A DNA stretch of 64,000 nt, from contig NZ_FOXK01000003.1 of the NCBI RefSeq assembly GCF_900115695.1, positions 186,001 through 250,000 of the forward strand. The letters run 5' to 3'. Of this stretch, positions 18,073-25,595 are shown piece by piece (position 1 is the stretch's first letter; each line of letters opens with the position of its first letter). The notes beneath the pieces are model-generated. The model ran no database searches. It was not told where the DNA came from and was given only the letters and a program-made list of their open reading frames with translations. Position numbers and translations under genes: made by a program. Source of the DNA: Ectopseudomonas toyotomiensis (lineage in GTDB: Bacteria > Pseudomonadota > Gammaproteobacteria > Pseudomonadales > Pseudomonadaceae).

Positions 18073-19140
18073 TTAGGCGGCGTGGGTGGCCGGTACCGGC
18101 TGGGCGACGACGCCAGGCAGTTCCAGACCGTTGCGCTTGTCGTTGGCCAGGCTGTCGAGAGCGGCCTGGTCGACGATCAGCAGATCCTCAGTGCCGAAGC
18201 CGGCGGCGATCGCGGCGATCAGTGCGGACTTATCGGTAACCACTGCGTGCCATGGGCGGTTGTCGGGCTTGGCCTTGCTGGTTGCAGGAGCCGGTTTTGC
18301 TGCGACCACTTCGGTTGGCGCTTCGACCTGGGCGACTTCGGCGGCAGGTGCTGGCTGTTGCAGGGCGGCCTGGGCACGCTCCAGCGCTTCACGCTGCTGG
18401 CGCATTTCGTCTTGCTGACGCTGCATTTCCTGCTGCTGACGCTTAATCTCGTCCTGCTGGCGCTGCATTTCGGCTTGCTGCTCGCGCAGGATGCGATCGT
18501 TCTCTTCCTGCTGTGCCTTGAGTTGGCGTTGCAGTTCGGCGCGTTCTGCTTCAGCCTGCAGGCGTGCCTTCTCGTTTACCTCGAACTCCAAGCGCTCGCC
18601 CAGCATCTGGGTCAGTTCGTTCATCGCTGCGTCTTTGGCCGCTACGGCTTCGCGGGTGAGGTCGAAGTAGTCGTGCATGACGTCGATCTCGCCGACGCGA
18701 TCAAGCATGGATTCGATCTCCTCGCTGCCCTTGCCGCGCACCTGGCCAGGCATGGCCTTGATGGCGTCGACCTTTTCCTGCAGGCGGGCGATACGCTCCT
18801 GGCGCTCGCGCTCGACACGGTCATCTACCTCTTTCTTCGCGACCTTCATCGGCTCTTCCAGGGTGGTGAGTTCGACGGTGATACGCTTGGCTTCGGTGTC
18901 GATGATCCGTCCTGCCTGCAGGTAGGGTTCTTTCACCTCTTTGCGGACTGCCTCGAGGCGGGTGCGTAAGCCGGTCAGTTCCTTGATGCCTTCCTTCACG
19001 AAGGCATAGCCTTCTTCGGTGTTGGCATCAGGCACAACCTGATACTTCTCGCGCAGTGCAGCCAGGGCAGCGTCGGTTTGGTTGAAAACGGCAATGTTCA
19101 CGGTGCCGGTTTCGATGTTCACGTCGTTCATGATGGTCAT
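18073..19140 (-). CDS. Coiled-coil DUF1351-like recombination-associated protein
   Basis: This 355-residue protein has a DUF1351-like N-terminal half (LTGLRTRLEAVRKEVKEPYL and a following charged helix). A striking Gln/Arg/Glu coiled coil lies at about residues 205-262, with repeats such as EMQRQQDEIKRQQQ. A Pro/Ala-rich linker follows, then a short C-terminal domain. DUF1351 proteins usually accompany single-strand annealing recombinases, and a candidate of that kind is the next gene upstream. Confidence 0.68.
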   Translation of the reverse strand: MTIMNDVNIETGTVNIAVFNQTDAALAALREKYQVVPDANTEEGYAFVKEGIKELTGLRTRLEAVRKEVKEPYLQAGRIIDTEAKRITVELTTLEEPMKVAKKEVDDRVERERQERIARLQEKVDAIKAMPGQVRGKGSEEIESMLDRVGEIDVMHDYFDLTREAVAAKDAAMNELTQMLGERLEFEVNEKARLQAEAERAELQRQLKAQQEENDRILREQQAEMQRQQDEIKRQQQEMQRQQDEMRQQREALERAQAALQQPAPAAEVAQVEAPTEVVAAKPAPATSKAKPDNRPWHAVVTDKSALIAAIAAGFGTEDLLIVDQAALDSLANDKRNGLELPGVVAQPVPATHAA

Positions 19141-19165
19141 GTCTGCTTCTCCGTGGTGGGCGGGG

Positions 19166-19936
19166 TTACTTACCGGCCGGGTACTTGTCGTTGAGGAATT
19201 GCAGGCGCTCGTCGGCGGCCTCGTTGATGCGGTGCTCTACGTCGGCGGGGTCGTAGTTCACGACCTTTGCTTTCTCGCGAGCCTTCTCGCAGATGGTTTT
19301 GCGCATGGCTTCCAGCGAGCGCTGGTTGTTGGTGGCGGCAATCACTTCGATCTGGGTTTCAACCCATGCGCGGAAATCAGCCTTGGCCTCATTCATGACC
19401 TCCTGCTTGCCGTCTTCGCCGGCTTCCTCCAGGCGCTTCTTCAGCTCAAGGCCTTGGAGGTAGATCTCGTCCTCGAACATGCCCATATGCACATCAGCGC
19501 AGAAGCCGATCAGGCTCAGGCACTTCTTGATGGCGTCGGTGAGGCTCTTCTTCGGGGCATCGAAGTCGGTGTAGGCACCCCACTGGCTGCTGCGGACGAA
19601 CGGGGTGTGCCCGTATTGAGTGACGTTGTTCCGCTTGCCGCCATGCACGTACCAGAGCTTGAGCAGGATGGTGTGCATCTGCTCATGGGCGATCACTTCG
19701 CCCGACTTCTTGTCTCTGATCGGCGCGCCCTGGTCGAAGCGATCCACAAGGATCTCGTAGCCCCAGCCCTTGCCGATCGGGCCGAAAGTCTCGGTGGCGC
19801 GCTGAACGACATACATGCCGTTGATGCTGGTGACCGGGCGGCCCTCCAGATCCTGGGTCTTGGTAAACGCCTTGTCGGTGGTCTTCACCGATTCCCACAA
19901 CGCCATCTTCGGCGCGACTTTGTCCTGAGTTGCCAT
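19166..19936 (-). CDS. Probable single-strand annealing recombinase
   Basis: This 256-residue protein carries GMYVVQRATETFGPIGKGWG and later KKSLTDAIKKCLSLIGFCAD. These recall Rad52/RedBeta-type annealing proteins, where a conserved ALKRALR...FG helix follows the strands. The position, next to DUF1351-like and exonuclease genes in a phage early operon, supports a recombination role. The exact family is not certain from reading alone; a Gly/Trp-rich motif shared with other phage DNA-repair proteins is possible. Confidence 0.6.
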   Translation of the reverse strand: MATQDKVAPKMALWESVKTTDKAFTKTQDLEGRPVTSINGMYVVQRATETFGPIGKGWGYEILVDRFDQGAPIRDKKSGEVIAHEQMHTILLKLWYVHGGKRNNVTQYGHTPFVRSSQWGAYTDFDAPKKSLTDAIKKCLSLIGFCADVHMGMFEDEIYLQGLELKKRLEEAGEDGKQEVMNEAKADFRAWVETQIEVIAATNNQRSLEAMRKTICEKAREKAKVVNYDPADVEHRINEAADERLQFLNDKYPAGK

Positions 19937-19946
19937 GGTTGCCGTC

Positions 19947-20177
19947 CTACTGTTCTTCGCCGTCGTTGGCGGGGTTCATGCGCTTGTTGATCCAGGCCTG
20001 CACTTCGTTGGCCGAGAAGCAGATGGGAGAGCTGCGCCCTGTACCCATCAGCTTCCGCTTGGCCGGGAAGTCGCCGGCATCCATCAGCCGATACACCGAG
20101 GCGCGGGAAAGGCCGGTTCTTTTCAGCACTTCGGGCAGGCGGATCAGGCTGTCCGGTGCTGTGGCTGTTGTTGTCAT
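19947..20177 (-). CDS. AlpA-type MerR-like regulator or excisionase
   Basis: This 76-residue protein has the AlpA pattern: LIRLPEVLKRTGLSRASVYR, then MDAGDFPAKRKL, and CFSANEVQAWINKR. This is the short winged-helix DNA-binding domain found in regulators and excisionases. The ATG at 20177 overlaps the stop of a nested 35-residue peptide (ATGA). It could control the early operon or act with the integrase. Confidence 0.82.
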   Translation of the reverse strand: MTTTATAPDSLIRLPEVLKRTGLSRASVYRLMDAGDFPAKRKLMGTGRSSPICFSANEVQAWINKRMNPANDGEEQ

Positions 20178-20281
20178 GCGGGCGGTACTCCGTACTTGAT
20201 CAGTGCTGCTGCCAGTGCTGCGCCCCAGATGGCGAGCCACACAGCGGCGGCGCGCAGGGTTTCTTTCGTGAAACGGCTCAT
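20174..20281 (-). CDS. Tiny membrane protein (35 aa)
   Basis: This short frame begins MSRFTKETLRAAA and has one hydrophobic helix (VWLAIWGAALAAALI), then a short polar tail. It is joined by ATGA overlaps to genes on both sides (20278-20281 and 20174-20177), which argues that it is translated. Function is unknown. Confidence 0.6.
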   Translation of the reverse strand: MSRFTKETLRAAAVWLAIWGAALAAALIKYGVPPA

Positions 20282-20418
20282 GCCGGCACCTCGCAGGTGA
20301 TGAACCAGGTGCCGTTACGGCGGACGGTTCGCTTGATCTGTCGGATATCGGTCACGCCGGCGGCAGTGGCGCGGGCGAACGCATCGGCAAAGCAGCGGCC
20401 TGTGAAAGGGCTAGGCAT
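20278..20418 (-). CDS. Hypothetical phage protein (46 aa)
   Basis: The protein begins MPSPFTGRCFADAFARATAA and ends WFITCEVPA. It is short, basic and coupled to both neighbours by overlaps. The upstream in-frame extension is not used because it lies inside the preceding gene. Confidence 0.55.
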   Translation of the reverse strand: MPSPFTGRCFADAFARATAAGVTDIRQIKRTVRRNGTWFITCEVPA

Positions 20419-20803
20419 GGTTGATCCCCTGTTCCGCCATGGCCGTTTTCGCCGGCTCACACATGCAGTGCCGACTCTTGCTGCCGTTTAACTCCGGGTC
20501 GCACGCTGGGTTGCAGGGCGGCCATGCCGAGGTATCGATCGGATTCGCCGGTTTGGCTTTTTCCGAATCGCTCGGCGTGGTCGGCAGCAATCCTTGGCGC
20601 TTGCCGATGACGATCAGATGAGCCTGGTAGTCGTCGAACTCGGCATCGCTGATCAGGCCAGTGGCATAGGCCAGCTGGTTCATGCCGTCGGCGTATTCCT
20701 TGGCCATGGCCTGAATCAGGATCGGTTGATTGGCTGCTAGCAAAAGCTTGCCGATCGCCTGGGCGATAAGGAGTTGGGCCTTGGTCTTCTGCCAGTCAGA
20801 CAT
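20411..20803 (-). CDS. Hypothetical phage protein with Cys-rich tail (130 aa)
   Basis: The N-terminal half is helical (MSDWQKTKAQLLIAQAIGKL). The C-terminal part holds a Cys/Pro-rich segment (PPCNPACDPELNGSKSRHCM) that may bind metal. Translation starts at 20803 within the end of the preceding gene, at the coupled junction GAGGTGGCTTATGTCTGA. Confidence 0.6.
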   Translation of the reverse strand: MSDWQKTKAQLLIAQAIGKLLLAANQPILIQAMAKEYADGMNQLAYATGLISDAEFDDYQAHLIVIGKRQGLLPTTPSDSEKAKPANPIDTSAWPPCNPACDPELNGSKSRHCMCEPAKTAMAEQGINHA

Positions 20804-21023
20804 AAGCCACCTCGGAATCACGAAGTGCTGCCTGGGCTTCACGCTTCAGTTCGCTGTGACGACGAGCCATATCGCGTGCTTCGTCCTTGCGGCCGGCTGC
20901 AGATGCTTGGAGAGCCCAGCGCTTGAAGTCCTCGGCCATGAACATCAGGTCAAGGTGCTTCGCGGTCTTTTCAGAAATGAACTGACCAGTAGCGGGGGCG
21001 CGGTAGTTGGCTGCCTTAGACAT
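20796..21023 (-). CDS. Hypothetical phage protein (75 aa)
   Basis: The protein begins MSKAANYRAPATGQFISEKT, is helical and basic, and ends DSEVAYV. The last codons contain the GAGGTGG ribosome site of the next gene. The start overlaps the upstream gene by 8 bp in the same arrangement. Confidence 0.6.
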   Translation of the reverse strand: MSKAANYRAPATGQFISEKTAKHLDLMFMAEDFKRWALQASAAGRKDEARDMARRHSELKREAQAALRDSEVAYV

Positions 21024-21168
21024 AAGCCACCTCCGCATCCTGCTCGCGGCACTCTGCCAGCCAGGCTTTGTCATCCTCTTGCTCGGCCAGCTCTTCATCA
21101 GTGAGCGGGTCGAGGTAGTTGGGATCGCGCGGGTCGAGGTTCCGGCGCCAAGCATCGCTGCGGATCAT
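21016..21168 (-). CDS. Hypothetical phage protein (50 aa)
   Basis: This short acidic protein begins MIRSDAWRRNLDPRDPNYLD and ends DAEVAYV, sharing its ending and coupling signal with the next gene. Its ATG overlaps the stop of the gene at 21165. Confidence 0.55.
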   Translation of the reverse strand: MIRSDAWRRNLDPRDPNYLDPLTDEELAEQEDDKAWLAECREQDAEVAYV

Positions 21169-21524
21169 TGCGGCAGACCCAGTGCTTCGAACTTGGCGCC
21201 GATGATGCGGCGCTCGACTTCTTCGGCCACGAACAGCGGGCGGCACTTCTCGACATGCTCGGTGACCAGCTTGTCGGCCTTCTTTTGCTCGGCCTTGTCG
21301 CCAACGATGCGGGAGACGCACAGGGCATAGCTGGTGGCTTCATCGAAGCGATCGGTGCAGAACTGGGTGAAGGCGTGGCAAAGCTTTGGTTCGCCCTGCT
21401 GCAGTTCGTTCAGCACCTGGCGCTGCATGATGCCCAGTGCACGCTTGCGGATTGCCTCACGCTCCGGCAGACCCGGATACGGAAGCGGCTGTGCGCTGTT
21501 GATCTTTTCGGGATGCAGATACAT
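21165..21524 (-). CDS. First gene of the leftward early operon (119 aa)
   Basis: This helical, charged protein begins MYLHPEKINSAQPLPYPGLP. It occupies the position of lambda N or similar early leftward genes, directly after the operator-promoter region at 21541-21604. I see no Arg-rich N-like motif, so the function is unknown. Confidence 0.62.
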   Translation of the reverse strand: MYLHPEKINSAQPLPYPGLPEREAIRKRALGIMQRQVLNELQQGEPKLCHAFTQFCTDRFDEATSYALCVSRIVGDKAEQKKADKLVTEHVEKCRPLFVAEEVERRIIGAKFEALGLPQ

Positions 21525-21540
21525 TCTAGACCTCGCAAAT

Positions 21541-21604
21541 TCTGCTTAAAGAGCAGATTTATGGTTTGCATTATGAGCAGACTCAAATCTGTGTCAAGAG
21601 CAGA
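21541..21604 (-). promoter_or_regulatory. Leftward early promoter with three repressor operators
   Basis: Read leftward, TTGACA (21592-21597) and CATAAT (21570-21575) are separated by 16 bp, a good sigma-70 promoter. Three 17-bp operator-like sites overlap it: TCTGCTTAAAGAGCAGA (21541-21557, a near-perfect dyad), a match at 21565-21581 and another at 21588-21604, spaced 24 and 23 bp. The two upstream sites cover the -10 and -35 boxes, as expected for repression by the CI-like protein. Confidence 0.8.
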
Positions 21605-21625
21605 AAATCGAAAGGTCGCAAAAAA

Positions 21626-21647
21626 AAGCCCGCTCAATGGCGGGCTT
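21626..21647 (-). terminator. Terminator of the repressor transcript
   Basis: The stem AAGCCCGC / GCGGGCTT is followed on the minus strand by a run of T, 25 bp after the repressor stop and just before the leftward early promoter. Confidence 0.85.
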
Positions 21648-21671
21648 GGTTTGTGCGGTTAGTGGTGGGGG

Positions 21672-22304
21672 CTAGATCAGAGGCTCATGCTTGGCGATCG
21701 CGACACCGCAGATCTCTGCATTGCCGTTGATGGCGAATATGCGATCTGGCCAGGACGGATTCAGGGCCATAAGGAATCGCTGGCTACCCTCAATAAGCAA
21801 CTGTTTGAAGGTGGCTTCCTGGGTGTCGGTGAGCTTGGCCACGATCAGGGACTTGTGAATCGCATCCCGATCCGGGTCGACAAAGATGATATCGCCATCG
21901 TTGAAGGAGTGGCGTTCGCTCGGGTTGTACATGGATAGTCCGCGCACCCGGAGGGCGAAGGTCCGCGGCCCATGGGCTGCGGGGCAGGGCAGCCATTCTT
22001 CGGCGTCGCCAACCGCGTAGATATCAGACACTTCACTCCAGCAGCCGGCCTGAACCCAAGAGATCAGTGGGACTCGTCCTTTAACGTGCAGGGCCTCGCT
22101 GACATTCGTGTCGAAGCCCTGAGATCCGCTTAAAGAGATATCAAGGAGCTGCAGGATTCTCTCTAAGAGATCCTTGTTTGCCCCCTGCATATCACGCTCC
22201 AAGCGAGAAAGGTTGCCGGTGTCAGTACCCGCTTCATGGGCGAGACGTTCCAGCGTCCATTTCTTCGCTTTGCGTGCAGCTCGAATAGTTGCGCCAATCT
22301 TCAT
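21672..22304 (-). CDS. CI-like S24/LexA-type phage repressor
   Basis: This 210-residue repressor has an XRE helix-turn-helix at residues 18-40 (LERLAHEAGTDTGNLSRLER). The S24 peptidase domain has an Ala86-Gly87 cleavage pair (SWVQAGCW), catalytic Ser124 (RGLSMYNP) and Lys167 (ATFKQLL). It is thus expected to be cleaved through RecA after DNA damage. It is divergent from the Cro-like gene, with operators on both sides. It maintains lysogeny through the early promoters. Confidence 0.94.
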   Translation of the reverse strand: MKIGATIRAARKAKKWTLERLAHEAGTDTGNLSRLERDMQGANKDLLERILQLLDISLSGSQGFDTNVSEALHVKGRVPLISWVQAGCWSEVSDIYAVGDAEEWLPCPAAHGPRTFALRVRGLSMYNPSERHSFNDGDIIFVDPDRDAIHKSLIVAKLTDTQEATFKQLLIEGSQRFLMALNPSWPDRIFAINGNAEICGVAIAKHEPLI

Positions 22305-22337
22305 ACGCCAATTTTCCTTGAGTCCAGCGCAGACGAC

Positions 22338-22388
22338 AAAGCTTGTTGCGCAGATTCTGCTTGCCGTGCAATCTGCTTATAGAGCAGA
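22338..22388. promoter_or_regulatory. Right operator region between repressor and Cro-like genes
   Basis: The clearest site, TCTGCTTATAGAGCAGA (22372-22388), matches the left operators in 16 of 17 positions to the best one. A weaker match lies at 22338-22354, and a half-site (TCTGCTT) starts at 22356. A possible -10 (TATAGA, 22378-22383) lies inside the strong site. Promoter boxes for either direction are less clear than on the left. Confidence 0.65.
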
Positions 22389-22420
22389 ATATTTTCAGGA
22401 GACCACCTAGGAGGTGTTGC

Positions 22421-22666
22421 ATGTCCCCTTTGCGAAAAGCACGCAAGCAGCGTGGATGGCGTCTGCAGCACGTCGTCGACCGTTTGCACGAAATCAACTG
22501 CAGCCTGGATACCGGGAACCTCTCCCGTATTGAGCGCGGCAAACAAACCGCTTCGCCGGGGCTGGCCGAGAAGCTGTGCCTGGTATTCGGCGGCGAACTG
22601 ACAGAACTCCAGATCTTGTACCCAGAAAGGTTCATGGATCAGGTGCCAGCCCAAGAGGTGGCGTAA
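22421..22666 (+). CDS. Cro-like XRE regulator
   Basis: This 81-residue protein contains a helix-turn-helix: WRLQHVVDRLHEINCSLDTG followed by NLSRIERGKQTASPGLAEKL. The start at 22421 has an AGGAGG site 6 bp upstream, while the longer open frame would begin inside the operator. It is the first rightward gene after the switch and probably acts as Cro. Confidence 0.85.
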   Translation: MSPLRKARKQRGWRLQHVVDRLHEINCSLDTGNLSRIERGKQTASPGLAEKLCLVFGGELTELQILYPERFMDQVPAQEVA

Positions 22667-22676
22667 GGAGTTCTGC

Positions 22677-22850
22677 ATGTTTCCCCCGGTGAAGCACAAC
22701 GAAATCAAGGCGCGTTTCGACGATGAAACCCTCGATCGCATCGAGGACCAGTGCCGCAAGCAGCGGAAACGCCGCGCGGTGCTGGTGCGGGAAATCGTCG
22801 AGCGTTGGCTCGACGAGGAAGAGCGTAAAGCAACCAGTGCAGCGGCCTGA
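22677..22850 (+). CDS. Small ribbon-helix-helix-like protein (57 aa)
   Basis: The protein begins MFPPVKHNEIKARFDDETLD and continues with a basic helix (CRKQRKRRAVLVREIVERWL), the strand-helix-helix pattern of Arc/MetJ-type DNA binders. A GGAG site is placed 6 bp before the ATG. It probably regulates early rightward genes, as CII does in lambda, but the fold is different. Confidence 0.65.
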   Translation: MFPPVKHNEIKARFDDETLDRIEDQCRKQRKRRAVLVREIVERWLDEEERKATSAAA

Positions 22851-22869
22851 AGGCCCTCGGGAGGCCCTT

Positions 22870-23058
22870 ATGGGCATGACAACACCAACACCGGAACAGA
22901 TCGACGATCTGGCGCGCGAGTCGATGGCGGAAATGCCTGCGGTGCAGCGCATCAGGCTTGAGCACTACGCGCGCAGCAAGGGCATTACGCCCGAACAAGC
23001 GACAGTGCAAATCGTCACCGACTACCTGGCTGCCGAGGGTGCTGATGACAGCCACTGA
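22870..23058 (+). CDS. Hypothetical phage protein (62 aa)
   Basis: The protein begins MGMTTPTPEQIDDLARESMA and is helical. GGGAGG precedes the ATG. It overlaps the DUF1376 gene by 14 bp, so they are likely coupled. Confidence 0.6.
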   Translation: MGMTTPTPEQIDDLARESMAEMPAVQRIRLEHYARSKGITPEQATVQIVTDYLAAEGADDSH

Positions 23059-24025
23059 TCTGCCGGCGCCGCTGGTGCCTGCTGACGTTGATCTTCGCGG
23101 GTTGCCGTTCATGCCGCTGGATGTGAACCGGCTACGTGACAGCGACCTGGCGATCGAGGCGAGCGGTGACGAGTTCCGCGCCGCGGTGCTGCTGTGGTGC
23201 GCAAGTTGGAATCAGGTACCGGCCGGTTCTCTGCCGGATGCCGAGCAGGCCCTGGCTGCTTATGCAGGGTTCGGCCGTGACCTGAAGAGTTGGAAGAAGG
23301 TGCGCGATGGCGCGCTGCGAGGGTTCGTGAAGTGCGCAGACGGGCGCCTGTATCACCCCGTTGTCGCTGAGAAAGCGATCGACGCCTGGGCGCAGCGAGT
23401 CGAGCACCGGGCGGCGAAGGAGAGCGAGAACAAGCGCAAGGAAAAGGAGCGGCAAGACCGGGCGCAGATGTTCGCAGCGCTGCGCGAGGCCGGCCAGGTG
23501 CTGCCGTACAACACGCCGACCAAGGCGCTGCGCGAGGCATTCGCCGCACTGGAGTTGCCGGACTCAGGCGTGACAAGTCACGGACCTGTCACGGTGACAT
23601 GTCACGCACCTGACACGGCTAAGAGAGGGACAGGGAATAGAGAGGGAGAGGGACAGGGAATAGAACCCCCTATAGCCCCCCTTGGTGACCAGTCACAGGG
23701 GCAGACGGCGAAGAAGCCGGCAGCGAAGGCCAAGGCGGAAGGCGCACGCGCCAAGCCGAAGAAGCCGCTGCCGCTGCCGTTCGTGGTGACGATCGAAATG
23801 CTGGATTGGGCGAAGGAGAAGGCGCCCGACGTGAATCTGGATTGGGAGCTGGAGCAGTTCCTCGACTACTGGAAGGGCAACGGCAAGCCAATGGCTGACT
23901 GGAAGGCCACCTGGCAGCGCTGGATGCGGACTTCGCAAGCGAGGCTGGTTGAAAGAGGCCGCGGCGGTGCCGCGAAGAGTAATTCGAACAATACGCGCTG
24001 GATCGAAGAGGACGACGGTGTATGA
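23045..24025 (+). CDS. DUF1376 replication protein (lambda O position)
   Basis: This 326-residue protein has the DUF1376 opening: LPFMPLDVNRLRDSDLAIEA, LLWCASWNQVPAGSLPD and KVRDGALRGFVKCADGRLYH. A charged helix (RAAKESENKRKEKERQDRAQ) and a Lys/Ala/Pro-rich linker follow. The C-terminus (DWELEQFLDYWKGNGKPMAD) resembles DnaT/primosome C-termini. It sits in the place of lambda O and its coding sequence holds candidate origin repeats. It probably recognises the phage origin. Confidence 0.8.
   Translation: MTATDLPAPLVPADVDLRGLPFMPLDVNRLRDSDLAIEASGDEFRAAVLLWCASWNQVPAGSLPDAEQALAAYAGFGRDLKSWKKVRDGALRGFVKCADGRLYHPVVAEKAIDAWAQRVEHRAAKESENKRKEKERQDRAQMFAALREAGQVLPYNTPTKALREAFAALELPDSGVTSHGPVTVTCHAPDTAKRGTGNREGEGQGIEPPIAPLGDQSQGQTAKKPAAKAKAEGARAKPKKPLPLPFVVTIEMLDWAKEKAPDVNLDWELEQFLDYWKGNGKPMADWKATWQRWMRTSQARLVERGRGGAAKSNSNNTRWIEEDDGV
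23577..23664. repeat. Two pairs of direct repeats inside the replication gene (candidate origin)
   Basis: Copies of GTCACGNACCTGNCACGG lie at 23577-23594 and 23601-23618 (24-bp period). Copies of GAGAGGGACAGGGAATAGA lie at 23623-23641 and 23646-23664 (23-bp period). This resembles iterons in lambda O-type genes. Confidence 0.55.
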
Positions 24026-24771
24026 AAACCGCGACCGATGTGCTGAAGACTTTGCCCAACCTGCCTGCTGAGCAGGTCCGCGACAACGTGGCCAAGAAGC
24101 CGAACGCCGAGACTGCGCTGATCGTCAACAAACTGTTCGACGAGCTGAAGAGTATTTTCCCGGCGTGGCGCCAGGCTTGGCCGAACGATGCCGCAGAGAA
24201 CCGCGCCAAGCGTTCCTGGGTGAAAGGGTTTATGCGCTCGGGGATCAACACCATCGACCAGCTGCGTTACGGCATCGAAGCCTGCCGCGCACTCGAAACC
24301 GACTTCGCGCCCAGTGTCGGCAAGTTCGTGAAGCTGTGCACGCCGACTGCCGAGGATCTGGGCTTTCCCGCCGACGATATCGCCTGGCGTGAGGTGGTGC
24401 GCCACTGCGCGAACCCTGGCCGACACAACTGGAGCCATGAGGCTGTGCGCCTGGCTGGCAGTGCTGTCGGCTGGTTCAACCTGCGCTGCAGCAGCATTCC
24501 CGAAGAAACCCTGCGCAAGCGTTTCGACCATGCGTACTACCAGCTGCGCCGCCGTGAATCGCTCGGCCTGCCGCTGGAGCCGCCGCGCCAGGGCATCGAA
24601 GACCAGAGCGAAGGCCGCGAACTGACGCCAGAGCAGGCCGAGCGCCGCGGCGAACGGTTCGTACAGCGCGTCATGCGCGTGCAGGGCCTGGACAAACTCA
24701 CCGGAGAACAGGCCCGCCAGCAGTTGCTGGCCAAGCTCCGCATCCGTCGAGGTGACAGCCATGAAGCTTGA
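24022..24771 (+). CDS. Replication protein P-like helicase loader
   Basis: This 249-residue protein contains VNKLFDELKSIFPAWRQAW, KRSWVKGFMRSGINTIDQLR and VGKFVKLCTP, the lambda P family pattern. Lambda P delivers host DnaB helicase to the origin. It overlaps the DUF1376 gene as ATGA, giving the typical O-P pair. Confidence 0.85.
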   Translation: MKTATDVLKTLPNLPAEQVRDNVAKKPNAETALIVNKLFDELKSIFPAWRQAWPNDAAENRAKRSWVKGFMRSGINTIDQLRYGIEACRALETDFAPSVGKFVKLCTPTAEDLGFPADDIAWREVVRHCANPGRHNWSHEAVRLAGSAVGWFNLRCSSIPEETLRKRFDHAYYQLRRRESLGLPLEPPRQGIEDQSEGRELTPEQAERRGERFVQRVMRVQGLDKLTGEQARQQLLAKLRIRRGDSHEA

Positions 24772-24934
24772 GCGCCGCCTGCAGAGCGATCTGCGGGAGT
24801 CCGTCGATTTCCTGCTCTCCCGCAACTACTGCGTAGCGCGTGAGGGTGACCAACTGATTCTGATCCGTGGCCATCGCCGTGTGCTGGTGGCCGACGGGCG
24901 TTTGGCCGTGATCGGCCGGGGAGGTGTGCGGTGA
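24761..24934 (+). CDS. Hypothetical phage protein (57 aa)
   Basis: The protein begins MKLERRLQSDLRESVDFLLS and is small and basic, with a strand-rich end (GDQLILIRGHRRVLVADG). The ATG at 24761 is preferred over a GTG at 24752. It ends in a GTGA overlap with the next gene. Confidence 0.6.
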   Translation: MKLERRLQSDLRESVDFLLSRNYCVAREGDQLILIRGHRRVLVADGRLAVIGRGGVR

Positions 24935-25152
24935 ACATGATTGCGCAGATTGGACACTTCGACCGCGTCGGCTACCTCGAAGGTCGCAAGCACGCGCTCG
25001 ATATCGTTCGCGATGGTCGCCTGCTGCTCGAATTGCAGGGCGGCAGACCTCAACTGGTCGACCGGCTGCGCCAGTGCATGCAGTGCAAGCCTGCCAGCTT
25101 CGCCAAGGGTGTGGAAAGCATCATCGCCCTTGTGCAGGAGGTGGACCAGTGA
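24931..25152 (+). CDS. Hypothetical phage protein (73 aa)
   Basis: The protein begins with GTG, then NMIAQIGHFDRVGYLEGRKH. It has a Cys pair near CMQCKPASF. It is coupled on both sides by GTGA overlaps. Function is unknown. Confidence 0.6.
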   Translation: MNMIAQIGHFDRVGYLEGRKHALDIVRDGRLLLELQGGRPQLVDRLRQCMQCKPASFAKGVESIIALVQEVDQ

Positions 25153-25595
25153 ACGCAGAACAGCAACAGCGCCTGCGCGAACTGGCGTTGATCATGCTCC
25201 GCGATGCGCACGGCGAAGACTTCACCGCCGAAGAGGCCGCGATGCTGCCGGCGCAGATCGAAGAGTACCAGTGCCTGAGCGAAGCGCAGAACATCCTGTC
25301 GCTGCTGGACGAGGTGATGGCCCTTCGCATGGTCATCAGCGACTGCGCAACTGCGTGTGGTGCTGCTGTTTCGCCTGACTGCACCCTGACGTTCATGCAG
25401 CAGTTGCCTGGCGAGATTGCTGCGGTGATCGGCCGGCTGCAACTGGACAAGGCCCGTCTCGACAGCGGCTGCATCGTCACCAATGACCGTAATGAGTTCG
25501 GCGAAAGCTATAAGACCGAGCGCCGCGGCATGAACCTTCGCGCGAGTATCGACGAAGCCATGGCCATGCATGCGAGGGACATTGCCAATGGCTGA
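25149..25595 (+). CDS. Hypothetical phage protein (148 aa)
   Basis: I start this at GTG 25149, which overlaps the previous stop, giving NAEQQQRLRELALIMLRDA. The product is helical and acidic. An upstream extension of the open frame runs through the preceding gene and is unlikely. No family is recognised. Confidence 0.6.
   Translation: MNAEQQQRLRELALIMLRDAHGEDFTAEEAAMLPAQIEEYQCLSEAQNILSLLDEVMALRMVISDCATACGAAVSPDCTLTFMQQLPGEIAAVIGRLQLDKARLDSGCIVTNDRNEFGESYKTERRGMNLRASIDEAMAMHARDIANG

Noticed and set aside
24924..25148. Upstream extension of the 25149 gene
   Set aside because: The extended frame runs through the whole preceding gene, while the GTG at 25149 overlaps its stop in the pattern used throughout the operon.
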